From an uncultured Eubacteriales bacterium (lineage in GTDB: Bacteria; Bacillota; Clostridia; Oscillospirales; Acutalibacteraceae), in contig CAKUAQ010000001.1 in assembly GCA_934636435.1 (NCBI GenBank), positions 1 through 64,000 on the forward strand: a stretch of 64,000 nucleotides of DNA, in the 5' to 3' direction. The position numbers were made by a program, and so were the translations under genes. Below are positions 9,897-18,680 of this stretch, in pieces (the stretch's first letter is position 1; the number at the start of each line of letters is the position of its first letter). The notes beneath the pieces are model-generated. The model made no database searches, was not told the DNA's origin, and saw only the letters and a list, made by a program, of their open reading frames with translations.

Positions 9897-10793
9897 GTGG
9901 CAGAAGTGAAAGGAAAAAGCATCCGCATTGCCGGTAAGCATATCTGCACGGTGAATGTTCCCGCTCTGATCCGGATGATCCTCCTTACGGCTCTGGCGCT
10001 GTTTATGATATTGCCGCTGGTGTATATCATTTCTACATCGCTGAAGCCTCTGGATGAGCTGTATCTGTTCCCGCCGAAGTTTATCACCACCCGCCCCACC
10101 TTTTCCAACTTCAGGGATCTGTTTTCCGCTTTGGACGGGGCGTCGGTGCCGTTTGCCCGCTATTTCTTCAATAGCTTTATGGTGTCGGTGCTGACGGTGC
10201 TGGGCACGGTGCTGGTCTGCTGTATGGGCGCTTACGGGCTGGTGAAGCATCGCCCCAAGGGCTCGGGGTTCATCTTTTCGCTGATTCTGGCGGCGCTGAT
10301 GTTCTCCGGACAGGTGACGCTGATCCCCTCCTATATTGTCATCAAGACTCTGGGGCTGCTGGATACGATCTGGGCGCTGATCATCCCGAAGATCGGGGTG
10401 GCATTCAACTTCTTTCTGGTGAAGCAGTTTCTGGAGCAGATGCCGGAGACCTATCTGGAGGCGGCGCGGCTGGACGGAGCCAGCGAGTGGACAATCTTCT
10501 GGAAGATTGTCATGCCCTATATCAAATCCGCCACGGCGACGCTGGTGGTGTTCAGCTTTACCGCCTCGTGGAACGATTATCTGGGACCGGTGATCTATCT
10601 CCAGTCGGATGCGCTGAAGACCCTGCCGCTGGCGGTGCAGACCATCGCCGGCGGCGCGGGCGCCGCCAGTCTGGCGACGGCAGGCGCCATGGCGGCTGCG
10701 GCGTTTGTGACCGTATTCCCCACCATCATCGTGTATACCGTGATGCAGGGGAAAGTGATGAATACCATGGCGCATTCGGGGATAAAGGAATGA
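9897..10793 (+). CDS. carbohydrate ABC transporter permease, MalG type
   Basis: 298 residues, GTG start after a GGGGGGAA purine-rich site. It shows the MalG layout: an N-terminal membrane segment (LIRMILLTALALFMILPLVYIISTS), the PTFSNFRDL block, and an EAA loop near 187 (LEAARLDGASEWTIFWKIVMP) ending with a NTMAHSGIKE tail typical of the family. Its stop overlaps the region of the next start. It forms the heteromeric inner-membrane channel with the preceding permease. Confidence 0.93.
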   Translation: MAEVKGKSIRIAGKHICTVNVPALIRMILLTALALFMILPLVYIISTSLKPLDELYLFPPKFITTRPTFSNFRDLFSALDGASVPFARYFFNSFMVSVLTVLGTVLVCCMGAYGLVKHRPKGSGFIFSLILAALMFSGQVTLIPSYIVIKTLGLLDTIWALIIPKIGVAFNFFLVKQFLEQMPETYLEAARLDGASEWTIFWKIVMPYIKSATATLVVFSFTASWNDYLGPVIYLQSDALKTLPLAVQTIAGGAGAASLATAGAMAAAAFVTVFPTIIVYTVMQGKVMNTMAHSGIKE

Positions 10794-10804
10794 GCGGAGT
10801 GACA

Positions 10805-12235
10805 ATGAAAAAAACCATAGCGGTGCTTTCTCTGGCGGTGCTGCTGGCGCTCCCGCTGCAGCTGGGAGCCGGTGCGGCGGCCAGGGAATATGTGCTGGAT
10901 GAGGAGGGCAGCCGGGTATCCATCCCGCAGACCCATCGCATCGGCGGCTTCTACCGGGAATTCGGCGAGGCGGTCGGCCGGCTCAGCGAGCCCACCGACC
11001 TGTTTGTGGGCAAGGACGACTGCGTGTATATCGCCGATACCGGCAACAACCGCATTGTAAAGCTGAATCCCGACGGCAGCTTTGCCGCCGCCTTTGATTG
11101 CGGCGGTACGCTGGCATCCCCCGGCGGCGTGTATGTGACGGCGAACGGCGACCTGTATATCGCCGATACCGCCCATGAGCGCATCGTCCACACCGACCCG
11201 GCGGGGGCGTATATCGAGGAATTCGTCAAGCCCCAAACGGAGATGCTGTCGGAGGACACCACCTTTCAGGTGAGCAAGATCGCCGTGTCGGAGCAGGGCT
11301 ATATCTATACGATGAAAAGCCAGTATCTGATGATGATCGACGCCAACAACGAGTTTAAGGGCTACATCGGCGACAACAAGCTGGGCTTCAGTCTCAAGCG
11401 GCTGTTCATCCGCACCTTTGCCTCCAAGGAGCAGCAGTCCAAGCTCATCAAGGACGCGGCGGCCTCCTATTATTCTTTCGACCTGGGGCACGACGGGATG
11501 GTGTATACCACCACCGGCGAGGAGGCCGCCTCCAACCAGATCCAGCGGATCAATATGGTGGGGGATAACGTCTATGTGCAGCAGTTTTTCGGGGCGAAAT
11601 ACTACAACGAGGAGATCAACCGGTTCGTCAATCCCCGGTTTGTGGATCTGTGCGCGGATGCGGACGGACTGATCTATGCCATTGAGAGCTATTCCGGGAG
11701 CATATTCGTGTACGACGGCGACGGCAATATGCTGTCGGTGTTCGGCGGTCACGGCAGCATCAAGGGGATGTTCAATCAGCCCATCGCCATCGACGAGAAT
11801 TCCGCGGGGGATCTGTTTGTGCTGGATAAAAGCACCGGCTATGTGCATCGGTTCCAAAAGACCGCCTTTATGCGGAATGTGACGGCGGCCATCGACCGCT
11901 ATGCCAAGGGGGAGTATGCCGCCTCCCGGGAGGCGTGGGAGCAGGTGCTGGAGCTGGACGCCAACTATCCCGTCGCCAATAAGGGGATCGGCGATTGCTA
12001 CTATAAGGAGAAGAATACGGCGGAGGCCCAGCGCTACTATCGATTGGCCAACAATAAGGCCGGCTACGGCAAGGCCTTCGGGGATGCCCAGTATACCTAT
12101 TTCCGGGATCACTTCGGACTGGTGGTGGCGGCGGTGGCAGCGGCGGTGGTCGGGGTGCTTTTGCTGCTGCGGTTCCTCAAGCGCCGCTCCGACCGGCTGC
12201 TCAGCGACTACTATTACGGAGGTGGCGCACGGTGA
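10805..12235 (+). CDS. membrane-anchored NHL-repeat protein with a TPR segment
   Basis: About 476 residues: signal peptide (MKKTIAVLSLAVLLALPLQ), NHL beta-propeller repeats at about 50-350 (LSEPTDLFVGKDDCVYIADTGNNRIVKL is repeated in variant form as PGGVYVTANGDLYIADTAHERIV, and FNQPIAIDENSAGDLFVLDK), a TPR-like helix pair at about 361-430 (YAKGEYAASREAWEQVLELD), one membrane helix at about 438-460 and an Arg/Lys-rich cytoplasmic end (FLKRRSDR). It is therefore an outside-facing propeller tied to the membrane. Start at 10805 has GGAG five bases upstream; an upstream ATG at 10790 is possible. It ends four bases inside the next gene (GTGA), so translation is coupled to the YIP1-type gene. Role unknown. 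Confidence 0.85.
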   Translation: MKKTIAVLSLAVLLALPLQLGAGAAAREYVLDEEGSRVSIPQTHRIGGFYREFGEAVGRLSEPTDLFVGKDDCVYIADTGNNRIVKLNPDGSFAAAFDCGGTLASPGGVYVTANGDLYIADTAHERIVHTDPAGAYIEEFVKPQTEMLSEDTTFQVSKIAVSEQGYIYTMKSQYLMMIDANNEFKGYIGDNKLGFSLKRLFIRTFASKEQQSKLIKDAAASYYSFDLGHDGMVYTTTGEEAASNQIQRINMVGDNVYVQQFFGAKYYNEEINRFVNPRFVDLCADADGLIYAIESYSGSIFVYDGDGNMLSVFGGHGSIKGMFNQPIAIDENSAGDLFVLDKSTGYVHRFQKTAFMRNVTAAIDRYAKGEYAASREAWEQVLELDANYPVANKGIGDCYYKEKNTAEAQRYYRLANNKAGYGKAFGDAQYTYFRDHFGLVVAAVAAAVVGVLLLLRFLKRRSDRLLSDYYYGGGAR

Positions 12236-12858
12236 AGCGGATGTCCTTTTTGAAAAAGTGCCTGATGATCGTGTTCCATCCCGCAGATTGTATGGTCATT
12301 GTGAAACGGGAGCGGGAGTCTCTGCCCCTGTGGCAGCCGGCGCTGCTATATCTGCTGGCGATCGCGGTGAATTATGCCTATATCTTTATGGTGCATTTCC
12401 TCTTTGCGGAGAAAAAGACCACCGATGCCAATCTGGGACTGGAATGCGCCATGGTGATCGTCCCGCTGCTGACCTGGACGGTGGCGGCGTATGCCATGAC
12501 CGCCATCCTGTCCGGTGAAAGCAAATTCAAGGAGCAGTTCACCGCCTATGCCTATGCACTGGTGCCGTATATCGTGCTGACCCCGGTGCTGGGGCTGCTG
12601 TCCAATCTGTGCGGCTCCTCACAGGCGGGGCTGTACCAGTTTCTGCGGGCGGTGCTGCTGCTGTGGGTGCTGGCGCTGATCTTTTTCGCGCTGATGCAGC
12701 TCAATGATTATTCCTTTATGAAAACCGTGGGGGTGGCGCTTCTTTCGCTGCTGATGATGGCGGTGATCTGGGCGGTGATTCTGCTGGTGGCCTCGATGAC
12801 GGTGCAGTTTGCCACGTTCTTTACCGATGTGTTCAAAGAGTTTTCCTATAAGCTGTGA
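12232..12858 (+). CDS. YIP1-family integral membrane protein
   Basis: 208 residues beginning with a cytoplasmic segment (KKCLMIVFHPADCMVIVKRE) followed by five or six hydrophobic helices; the layout and the FHP...F/Y-x-x-I-K-R-E type beginning match bacterial YIP1-domain proteins. GTG start at 12232 overlaps the upstream stop, with GGAGGT at 12219-12224. Such proteins are repeatedly seen next to NHL and DUF5696 genes in sugar-transport clusters of Bacillota, but the biochemical role is not established. It lies between the NHL protein and the DUF5696-type protein and probably forms a complex with them (inference). Confidence 0.75.
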   Translation: MKRMSFLKKCLMIVFHPADCMVIVKRERESLPLWQPALLYLLAIAVNYAYIFMVHFLFAEKKTTDANLGLECAMVIVPLLTWTVAAYAMTAILSGESKFKEQFTAYAYALVPYIVLTPVLGLLSNLCGSSQAGLYQFLRAVLLLWVLALIFFALMQLNDYSFMKTVGVALLSLLMMAVIWAVILLVASMTVQFATFFTDVFKEFSYKL

Positions 12859-12872
12859 GGGAGGGAAAGCGT

Positions 12873-15062
12873 ATGACGAAACAGAAGAAGATCGCCGCTC
12901 TTTTCCTCGCGGCTGCGGTGCTGCTGCTCAGCTGTTTTGCCGTGCTGGCGGAGACGGTGCCGGAGGGCTTTTCCTCCATGGAGGAATATCTGGATTTTCT
13001 GCTCAACGGCGGCACGCAGACTGCCGAAAAGCCGCCGCTGCACCAAATGAAACTGGCGGGGGAAAACGAGCGGTTCCGGCTGTATTTCTATGATCGGGGC
13101 GTGGACCTGTTTCTGGAGGAGAAATCCACCGGCAAGGTGTACGGCACGGCGGTGGACGATTCCTATTACGCCGTGGAGGAACTGCCGGAGAGCGCCTACA
13201 GCCGGCTGCTGACGCTGGAATACAGCGAGGACGGCAAGACCACGGCCGAGGCGGAGCTGGTGAATGCGACGGAGAATCAGTTTGCGGTTTCCGCCGCGGT
13301 GGACAGCGGCGCCGTCACCCTGCACGTGGGCTTTATGGATGAAAAGCTCAATTTCGACGTAGTGGTGTCGCTGGAGGAGAACGGGCTGTGCGTGCGCATC
13401 CCCCAGTCCTCCATCGCGGAGAGCGACGGGCTGCGGCTGGTGTCCATCCAGCTGTGTCCCTTCTTCGGGGCGGCCAAGCCCGGGGAGGACGGCTATGTGC
13501 TGTATCCGGACGGCTCCGGGGCGCTGATGAACGTGGCAACCTATAAAAAAGAGCAGCCGGAGTTTTATTCCTATCCCATCTATTGTGCGGACAAGGCGGA
13601 TTTTTCCGCTCTGGAGGAGGCGGAATATCAGGACCTGAAGTCCTGTATGCTGCCCTGCTACGGCATCAAGCATGCGGTGGGCGGAATCTTTACAGAGATC
13701 GAGCAGGGGGCGGAAAACGCCGTCCTCGACCTGTCGGTGGACACCTTCTATCAGGCGGCGTTCCGGCTGAATTACCGGGTGGCCTCGGCGGTGAAATACG
13801 AGTTTGCGTCCAAATCCTCCGGAGAGATCGACACCATCGGCGAGGAGCTGTTTGCCGGCGACCGCACGGTGCATTACTATGTGCTGCCGGGGCAGCAAAA
13901 CACGTATAGCGACATGGCGGTGCTGTATCGGCAGGTGCTGACCGACCGGCAGGTGCTGCAAAAGCAGGACACACCGCTGACCCTGTCGCTGGAGCTGTTC
14001 ATGGGCATCGTGAAGAGCGGCATCTTCGGCGATTCGCTGCAAAAGCTGACCACCTATGCCGGAGCCCAGAAGATCGTGGAGGATCTGAAAGACAGCGGCA
14101 TCGACCGGGTGGATGTGCTGTTGCAGGGCTGGGCCGACGGAGGCTATACGGCGCTGCCCACCGGGACCGGCGCCGCCTCCGCGCTGGGCGGACAGGGGGC
14201 GCTGGATAAGCTGAGCGCGGCCGTGACGGGGAACGGCGGCCATGTGTATCTGGGCTGCAATATTTTGCGGGGGAACCGGGACACCGGCAGCTTCAACGCC
14301 CAATCCGATTCTCTGCGCAACGGCATCGACGTGGTGGTCACGGATAAGACCGAAAAGCTGTTTTTCCTCAATCCTGCGCGGACGCTGGAGACCTATGCCC
14401 GGAAGCTGTCCGCGGCGCAGAAAAACAGCGGCTATTGCTATCTGGATATGGGGCGTATCCTGCTGAGCAGCTTAGGGAAAACCAACGCCACCACCCGCGC
14501 ACAGGTCATTGAACGGGAGCGGGCGGTGCTGGAGGGGCAGGAGAATGTGGCGGTTTCCGGCGGCGGGCTGTATACCTTCTCCTTTGCCGACCGGCTGTAT
14601 GCTATTCCGGAGACCGATTCCGGCTATTATCAGTGCGACGCCACCGTTCCCTTTTATCCGATGGTGGTGCACGGCTATAAAAGCTATTCGGGGACGGCGG
14701 CGAACCTGAGCCACGATTACCGGTATCAGAAGCTGCAATTCATCGAGACCGGCTCTCTGCCCCATTTCGTCGTGACCGAAAACTCCCCGAATCTGCTGCA
14801 GGGCACGGACTATGACGGCATCTATTCTTCGGAGTATGCCGATTGGAGGGAGATCATCCTGGCCACCTACACCGATATGGCGCAGCGGCTGGGGGATCAC
14901 TGGAGCGAGACCATCGACCGCCACGAGCGCCTGTCGGACAGTCTGGTACGCATCACCTACGGCAGCGGCACGACGGTGCTGCTGAATTACGGCGACAGCG
15001 AGGTCGTGCAGGACGGGGTGACGGTGCCGGCCATGGATTTTACCGTTGTGAAAGGACAGTGA
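12873..15062 (+). CDS. secreted DUF5696-type protein
   Basis: About 729 residues with a signal peptide (IAALFLAAAVLLLSCFAVLAE). It is followed by a large beta/alpha extracytoplasmic body containing GYVLYPDGSGALM near 215 and a TIM-barrel-like second half (YAGAQKIVEDLKDSGIDRVDVLLQGW, FLNPARTLETYA, FYPMVVHGYKSYSG). These features match the DUF5696 family; the second half resembles glycoside-hydrolase barrels, but the acid/base residues cannot be fixed by eye. Start at 12873 has GAGGGAGGG seven bases upstream. It sits between two ABC importer sets and may be a hydrolase or a loading factor acting on the transported glycan. Confidence 0.75.
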   Translation: MTKQKKIAALFLAAAVLLLSCFAVLAETVPEGFSSMEEYLDFLLNGGTQTAEKPPLHQMKLAGENERFRLYFYDRGVDLFLEEKSTGKVYGTAVDDSYYAVEELPESAYSRLLTLEYSEDGKTTAEAELVNATENQFAVSAAVDSGAVTLHVGFMDEKLNFDVVVSLEENGLCVRIPQSSIAESDGLRLVSIQLCPFFGAAKPGEDGYVLYPDGSGALMNVATYKKEQPEFYSYPIYCADKADFSALEEAEYQDLKSCMLPCYGIKHAVGGIFTEIEQGAENAVLDLSVDTFYQAAFRLNYRVASAVKYEFASKSSGEIDTIGEELFAGDRTVHYYVLPGQQNTYSDMAVLYRQVLTDRQVLQKQDTPLTLSLELFMGIVKSGIFGDSLQKLTTYAGAQKIVEDLKDSGIDRVDVLLQGWADGGYTALPTGTGAASALGGQGALDKLSAAVTGNGGHVYLGCNILRGNRDTGSFNAQSDSLRNGIDVVVTDKTEKLFFLNPARTLETYARKLSAAQKNSGYCYLDMGRILLSSLGKTNATTRAQVIERERAVLEGQENVAVSGGGLYTFSFADRLYAIPETDSGYYQCDATVPFYPMVVHGYKSYSGTAANLSHDYRYQKLQFIETGSLPHFVVTENSPNLLQGTDYDGIYSSEYADWREIILATYTDMAQRLGDHWSETIDRHERLSDSLVRITYGSGTTVLLNYGDSEVVQDGVTVPAMDFTVVKGQ

Positions 15063-15066
15063 GACT

Positions 15067-15936
15067 GTGAAGCGGACATTTGAACAAAAGCGGAAACTGA
15101 CCGGTCTCATTTTCGTCGGCCCGTGGATGGTCATCGGGCTGGCGATGCTGGTGTATCCCTTTCTGTTTTCCTTTATTCTCAGCTTTTCCAAGCTGGAGAA
15201 CAACGACTTTTCCCACATGGTGTTTGCGGGACTGGTCAACTATAAAAAGGCATTCTTCACCGACGTCAAGTTTATCCCCTATTTCTGGGATACCGTTTCC
15301 AACACGCTTATCAACCTGCCGATGATCGTGATCTTTTCGCTGATCCTGGCGATTCTGCTCAGCCGCAACATCAAGGGGCAGGGCTTCTTCCGGTCGGTGT
15401 TCTTCCTGCCGGTGCTGCTGGGCACCGGATTTGTGATGAATCAGCTGCTGGGGCAGGGGGTGGACTCCCAGAGCATGGAGGTTGCCCGGGGTATCCTAAT
15501 GCCCAAGGTGGTAACGGATTATCTGGGGCCGGAGATCACCGAGGTGTGCGCCGCCTTTTTCAGCCGGATCACCACCGTGCTGTGGAAAAGCGGTGTGCAG
15601 ATCGTGATCACTCTGGCGGGCATCCAGCAGATCTCCCCGGCACTGTATGAGGCGGCTCGGGTGGACGGCGCCACCGAATGGGAGATGTTCTGGAAGATCA
15701 CCCTGCCGATGATCACCCCGGTGCTGCTGCTGACCACGGTATACACCATCGTGGCATCCACTATCGAGGACAGTCAGGTGGTCAATTACATTATTGCCAA
15801 CGCCTTCAACGGCGAGCACGTGCAATTTGAATTTTCCGCCGCGATGGGCTGGGTGTATTTCCTGTTTGTGCTGGCGCTGGTCGGGATCGTGTTTGCCGCC
15901 ATGCGTCCCTTCATCAAGCGGGTGGCGGAGGTTTGA
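15067..15936 (+). CDS. second carbohydrate ABC permease, MalF type
   Basis: 289 residues, GTG start four bases after the previous stop. Six membrane segments; EAA loop near 195 (YEAARVDGATEWEMFWKITLP). It is only distantly similar to the permease at 8961-9884, so this is a second transporter rather than a duplication. It is coupled with the MalG-type partner by an overlap region (TTTGACGATG). Confidence 0.93.
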   Translation: MKRTFEQKRKLTGLIFVGPWMVIGLAMLVYPFLFSFILSFSKLENNDFSHMVFAGLVNYKKAFFTDVKFIPYFWDTVSNTLINLPMIVIFSLILAILLSRNIKGQGFFRSVFFLPVLLGTGFVMNQLLGQGVDSQSMEVARGILMPKVVTDYLGPEITEVCAAFFSRITTVLWKSGVQIVITLAGIQQISPALYEAARVDGATEWEMFWKITLPMITPVLLLTTVYTIVASTIEDSQVVNYIIANAFNGEHVQFEFSAAMGWVYFLFVLALVGIVFAAMRPFIKRVAEV

Positions 15937-15938
15937 CG

Positions 15939-16883
15939 ATGAGTAAAGAGAGCTTGACATTTCAGACCGGTCTGCAAAAGGCACGGCTGCGGGGACCGGG
16001 GATTCTGCTGAAGATTCTGCTGTATGTGTTTCTGCTGGATCTGGTGTATACCTTTCTGTACCCGTTTCTCTATATGCTGGTGACTTCTTTCAAGTCCCCG
16101 GACGACATTCTGGATGCAACGGTCAACTGGGTGCCCTCCGTATTCTACCTGAAAAACTATCAGGTGAGCCTGGAGGTGCTGGATTATCCCCGGCGGCTGT
16201 TGAATACGGCGGCCATCACAGCTGTCTGTACCGCCGGACATATCTTTTCCTGTGCGTATGTAGGCTACGGCTTTGCCCGGTATAATTTCTACGGAAAACG
16301 GTATGCCTTCACGCTGCTGATTCTGTCCATCATTGTGCCGGTCCAGACCATCATCATTCCCCGGTATCTGCTGTACGGTGCCGTGGGCATCTCCCAGTCC
16401 AGCGCAGCCCTCTGGCTGCCGACGCTGTTCGGCTTCGGGCTGCAGGGCGGGCTGTTCATCTTCATCTTCCGGCAGTTTTTCCTGTCGCTGCCCAAATCAC
16501 TGGAGGAGGCAGCCGCCATCGATGGCTGCGGCCCGGTGGGCACGTTTTTCCGCATCGCGCTGCCGACCGCCCGCTCCTCCATCATGGTGGTGCTGGTGCT
16601 GTCCATGGTATGGCACTGGAACGATTACTATGAGCCGGGAATTTTCATTGTCCGGCAGGAGGATTTTCTGCTGACCATGATGCTGCCGGAGCTGTATTCG
16701 CTCATCAATTCCGGCGGGGCGACCGCCGGGGCGGTATCGGACGGCGGGATGGCGCAGATCTTCACGGAGGGCACCGCTATGGCGGCTACTGCCCTCACCG
16801 TCCTGCCCATATTCGTGGCGTATATGTTCCTGCAAAAGAAATTTGTGCAGGGCATTGAGAAAAGCGGCATCACCGGCGAATAA
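15939..16883 (+). CDS. second carbohydrate ABC permease, MalG type
   Basis: About 314 residues. ATG at 15939 is chosen because GGAGG (15927-15931) is seven bases upstream; a TTG at 15933 overlapping the previous stop is less likely. EAA-loop near 189 (LEEAAAIDGCGPVGTFFRIALP) and family-typical WHWNDYYEP block. Ends just before a hairpin and the gene for a lipoprotein solute-binding protein. Confidence 0.93.
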   Translation: MSKESLTFQTGLQKARLRGPGILLKILLYVFLLDLVYTFLYPFLYMLVTSFKSPDDILDATVNWVPSVFYLKNYQVSLEVLDYPRRLLNTAAITAVCTAGHIFSCAYVGYGFARYNFYGKRYAFTLLILSIIVPVQTIIIPRYLLYGAVGISQSSAALWLPTLFGFGLQGGLFIFIFRQFFLSLPKSLEEAAAIDGCGPVGTFFRIALPTARSSIMVVLVLSMVWHWNDYYEPGIFIVRQEDFLLTMMLPELYSLINSGGATAGAVSDGGMAQIFTEGTAMAATALTVLPIFVAYMFLQKKFVQGIEKSGITGE

Positions 16884-16893
16884 GCCGCCGGTG
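16871..16893 (+). other. intercistronic hairpin before the binding-protein gene
   Basis: CACCGGC (16871-16877) and GCCGGTG (16887-16893) form a 7-bp stem around the stop codon of the permease gene. No T tract follows directly, so it is more likely an mRNA-stabilising or partial-termination element than a full terminator; such hairpins often accompany differential expression of binding proteins. Confidence 0.4.
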
Positions 16894-16930
16894 CATTCAC
16901 ACAACATATTTTTTTCAGGAGGTACGAATT

Positions 16931-18664
16931 ATGAAACGCATGTCAAGAGCGCTGGCGCTGGTTCTGGTACTGATCATGCTCACGAGCCTTTGCGCCTGCG
17001 GCAGACAGCCCACCACGTCCATCATCTATGAGGATGAGATCATCTATGAGAGCGGTGCGCCCCGGGACAACAGCGACGGCAGCACGTCGGACGGGAACAC
17101 CTCCGGCGACACCGGCACCAAAGGGAACAATTCCGGCTCCACCGGCGGCAAAACAGAGGTGATCAACAACTGCTATACCACCGGAACGAAGATCGCCAAG
17201 GATAAGATCACCTTTAAGGTGCTGGCCCGGGATTATACCGGCGGTCAGTGCAATTTTGCCAACAGCGATTTCGCCAAGTATGTGGAAAAGAATCTGAATA
17301 TTAAGCTGGAATGGACCACCTGCGTCCAGTCGGAGGTATCCACGAAGCTGACCTTGGCGTATGCCAGCAGCACCAATCCCTACGACCTGTATATGGGCGT
17401 TGCTCCCTCCGGTCACACAGCGTATATTCAGCAGGGCAAGCTGACGAAGCTCAATTCCTATATTGACAAATACGGCACCAACATTAAAAAGGTGTTCAAG
17501 GAATATCCGGAGGCGGAATACATCTGCACGGCGGAGGATAACGGCATCTATATGCTGCCCTTTGTCAACGACCGGCAGAATTTCTGCGACCTGCTGTATG
17601 TGAACAAGACCTGGCTGAAGGCGGCGGGCAAGTCCATCCCTCAGACCACCGACGAGCTGCGGGATGTGCTGGCAGCCTTCAAGAAGAAGTATCCCTCCAA
17701 GACCCCGCTGGTCTGCACCTCCGATGCCGGGCAGGATGTGGGTCCTTCCGTGTTCGGTATGTTCGGCATCTCCACCTATCATAACTGGTTGTACATCGAC
17801 GATTCCAATAAGGTGCAGTTTGCCCCCATCGCCAACGAGTATCGGGACGGTCTGCGCTATTTCAACGGGCTGTTCAGTGCCGGGCTGCTGTCCTTTGCCT
17901 CCGGCGAGAGCGACGTGAAAGCTCTGACCGATGCCGACAAGGTGGGCATGGTGCTGTGCGACTCCCCCGATATGGCGTTCTCCGCCGACAAATTCAACGC
18001 CAACTGGACGATGGTGCCGGTGCTGAATGTCGATAAGGGCGGCACCTGGTCCAACGTCAAGTATGAGAATACCTGGGCGGAATGGTTCATCGTCACCAAA
18101 TCCTGCAAGTATCCGGAGGCGGCCGTGCGTCTGTGCGACTGGCTGTATTCCACCGAGGGCACGCTGATTGCCAGCTACGGCTCCGAGGGCAATTACTGGA
18201 CCAGGAGCGGCAACAAGGTGACCCTGCACAACGATAAAATTCCCTCCGGCAAGACTGCCCGGGAATATGGATATACGCTGACCCCCGGCTATTGCCTGCC
18301 CAAATGCGTGGGCGGCGACTATAACAAGCTGGAGATTGTGAACGCCAAGTCCACTCCCGAAAGCATAATGAGCAGCAGCATTGGTACGCTGCAAACCAAC
18401 CTCATTGAACCGAAGGCGCAGCAGAAGTATTATTTTCCCCACCTGACCTATCTCCAGTCGGAGTCCGCCAAGCTGGCGGAGCTGGGGGATTATAACCAGT
18501 ATGTGTACGATATGCGGAAGCAGTTCATCACCGGCACCAAGAGCGTGGATTCGGACTGGGATTCCTATGTGAATACCGTAAAATCCTCCTATAAGATGGA
18601 TACACGTCTGTCGGTGGTAAATACCGCCTATAAGCGGTTCTGCGCCTGGGAAAAATCCCGGTAA
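16931..18664 (+). CDS. lipoprotein extracellular solute-binding protein (family 1)
   Basis: 577 residues with an N-terminal signal and lipobox LCAC (lipidated Cys23). A long Ser/Gly/Asp/Thr linker (about 42-80) follows, then a MalE-like binding fold (NPYDLYMGVAP, LLYVNKTWLKAAGKSIPQTTDELRDVL, DKVGMVLCDSPDM, EAAVRLCDWLYSTEG). A strong ribosome binding site (CAGGAGGT) precedes the ATG. It serves the permease pair at 15067-16883. Its size and the YFPHLTYLQSE region match binding proteins of complex-glycan importers in Clostridia. The ligand cannot be named from sequence. Confidence 0.92.
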   Translation: MKRMSRALALVLVLIMLTSLCACGRQPTTSIIYEDEIIYESGAPRDNSDGSTSDGNTSGDTGTKGNNSGSTGGKTEVINNCYTTGTKIAKDKITFKVLARDYTGGQCNFANSDFAKYVEKNLNIKLEWTTCVQSEVSTKLTLAYASSTNPYDLYMGVAPSGHTAYIQQGKLTKLNSYIDKYGTNIKKVFKEYPEAEYICTAEDNGIYMLPFVNDRQNFCDLLYVNKTWLKAAGKSIPQTTDELRDVLAAFKKKYPSKTPLVCTSDAGQDVGPSVFGMFGISTYHNWLYIDDSNKVQFAPIANEYRDGLRYFNGLFSAGLLSFASGESDVKALTDADKVGMVLCDSPDMAFSADKFNANWTMVPVLNVDKGGTWSNVKYENTWAEWFIVTKSCKYPEAAVRLCDWLYSTEGTLIASYGSEGNYWTRSGNKVTLHNDKIPSGKTAREYGYTLTPGYCLPKCVGGDYNKLEIVNAKSTPESIMSSSIGTLQTNLIEPKAQQKYYFPHLTYLQSESAKLAELGDYNQYVYDMRKQFITGTKSVDSDWDSYVNTVKSSYKMDTRLSVVNTAYKRFCAWEKSR

Positions 18665-18680
18665 CGAAAGGACACTCGCT

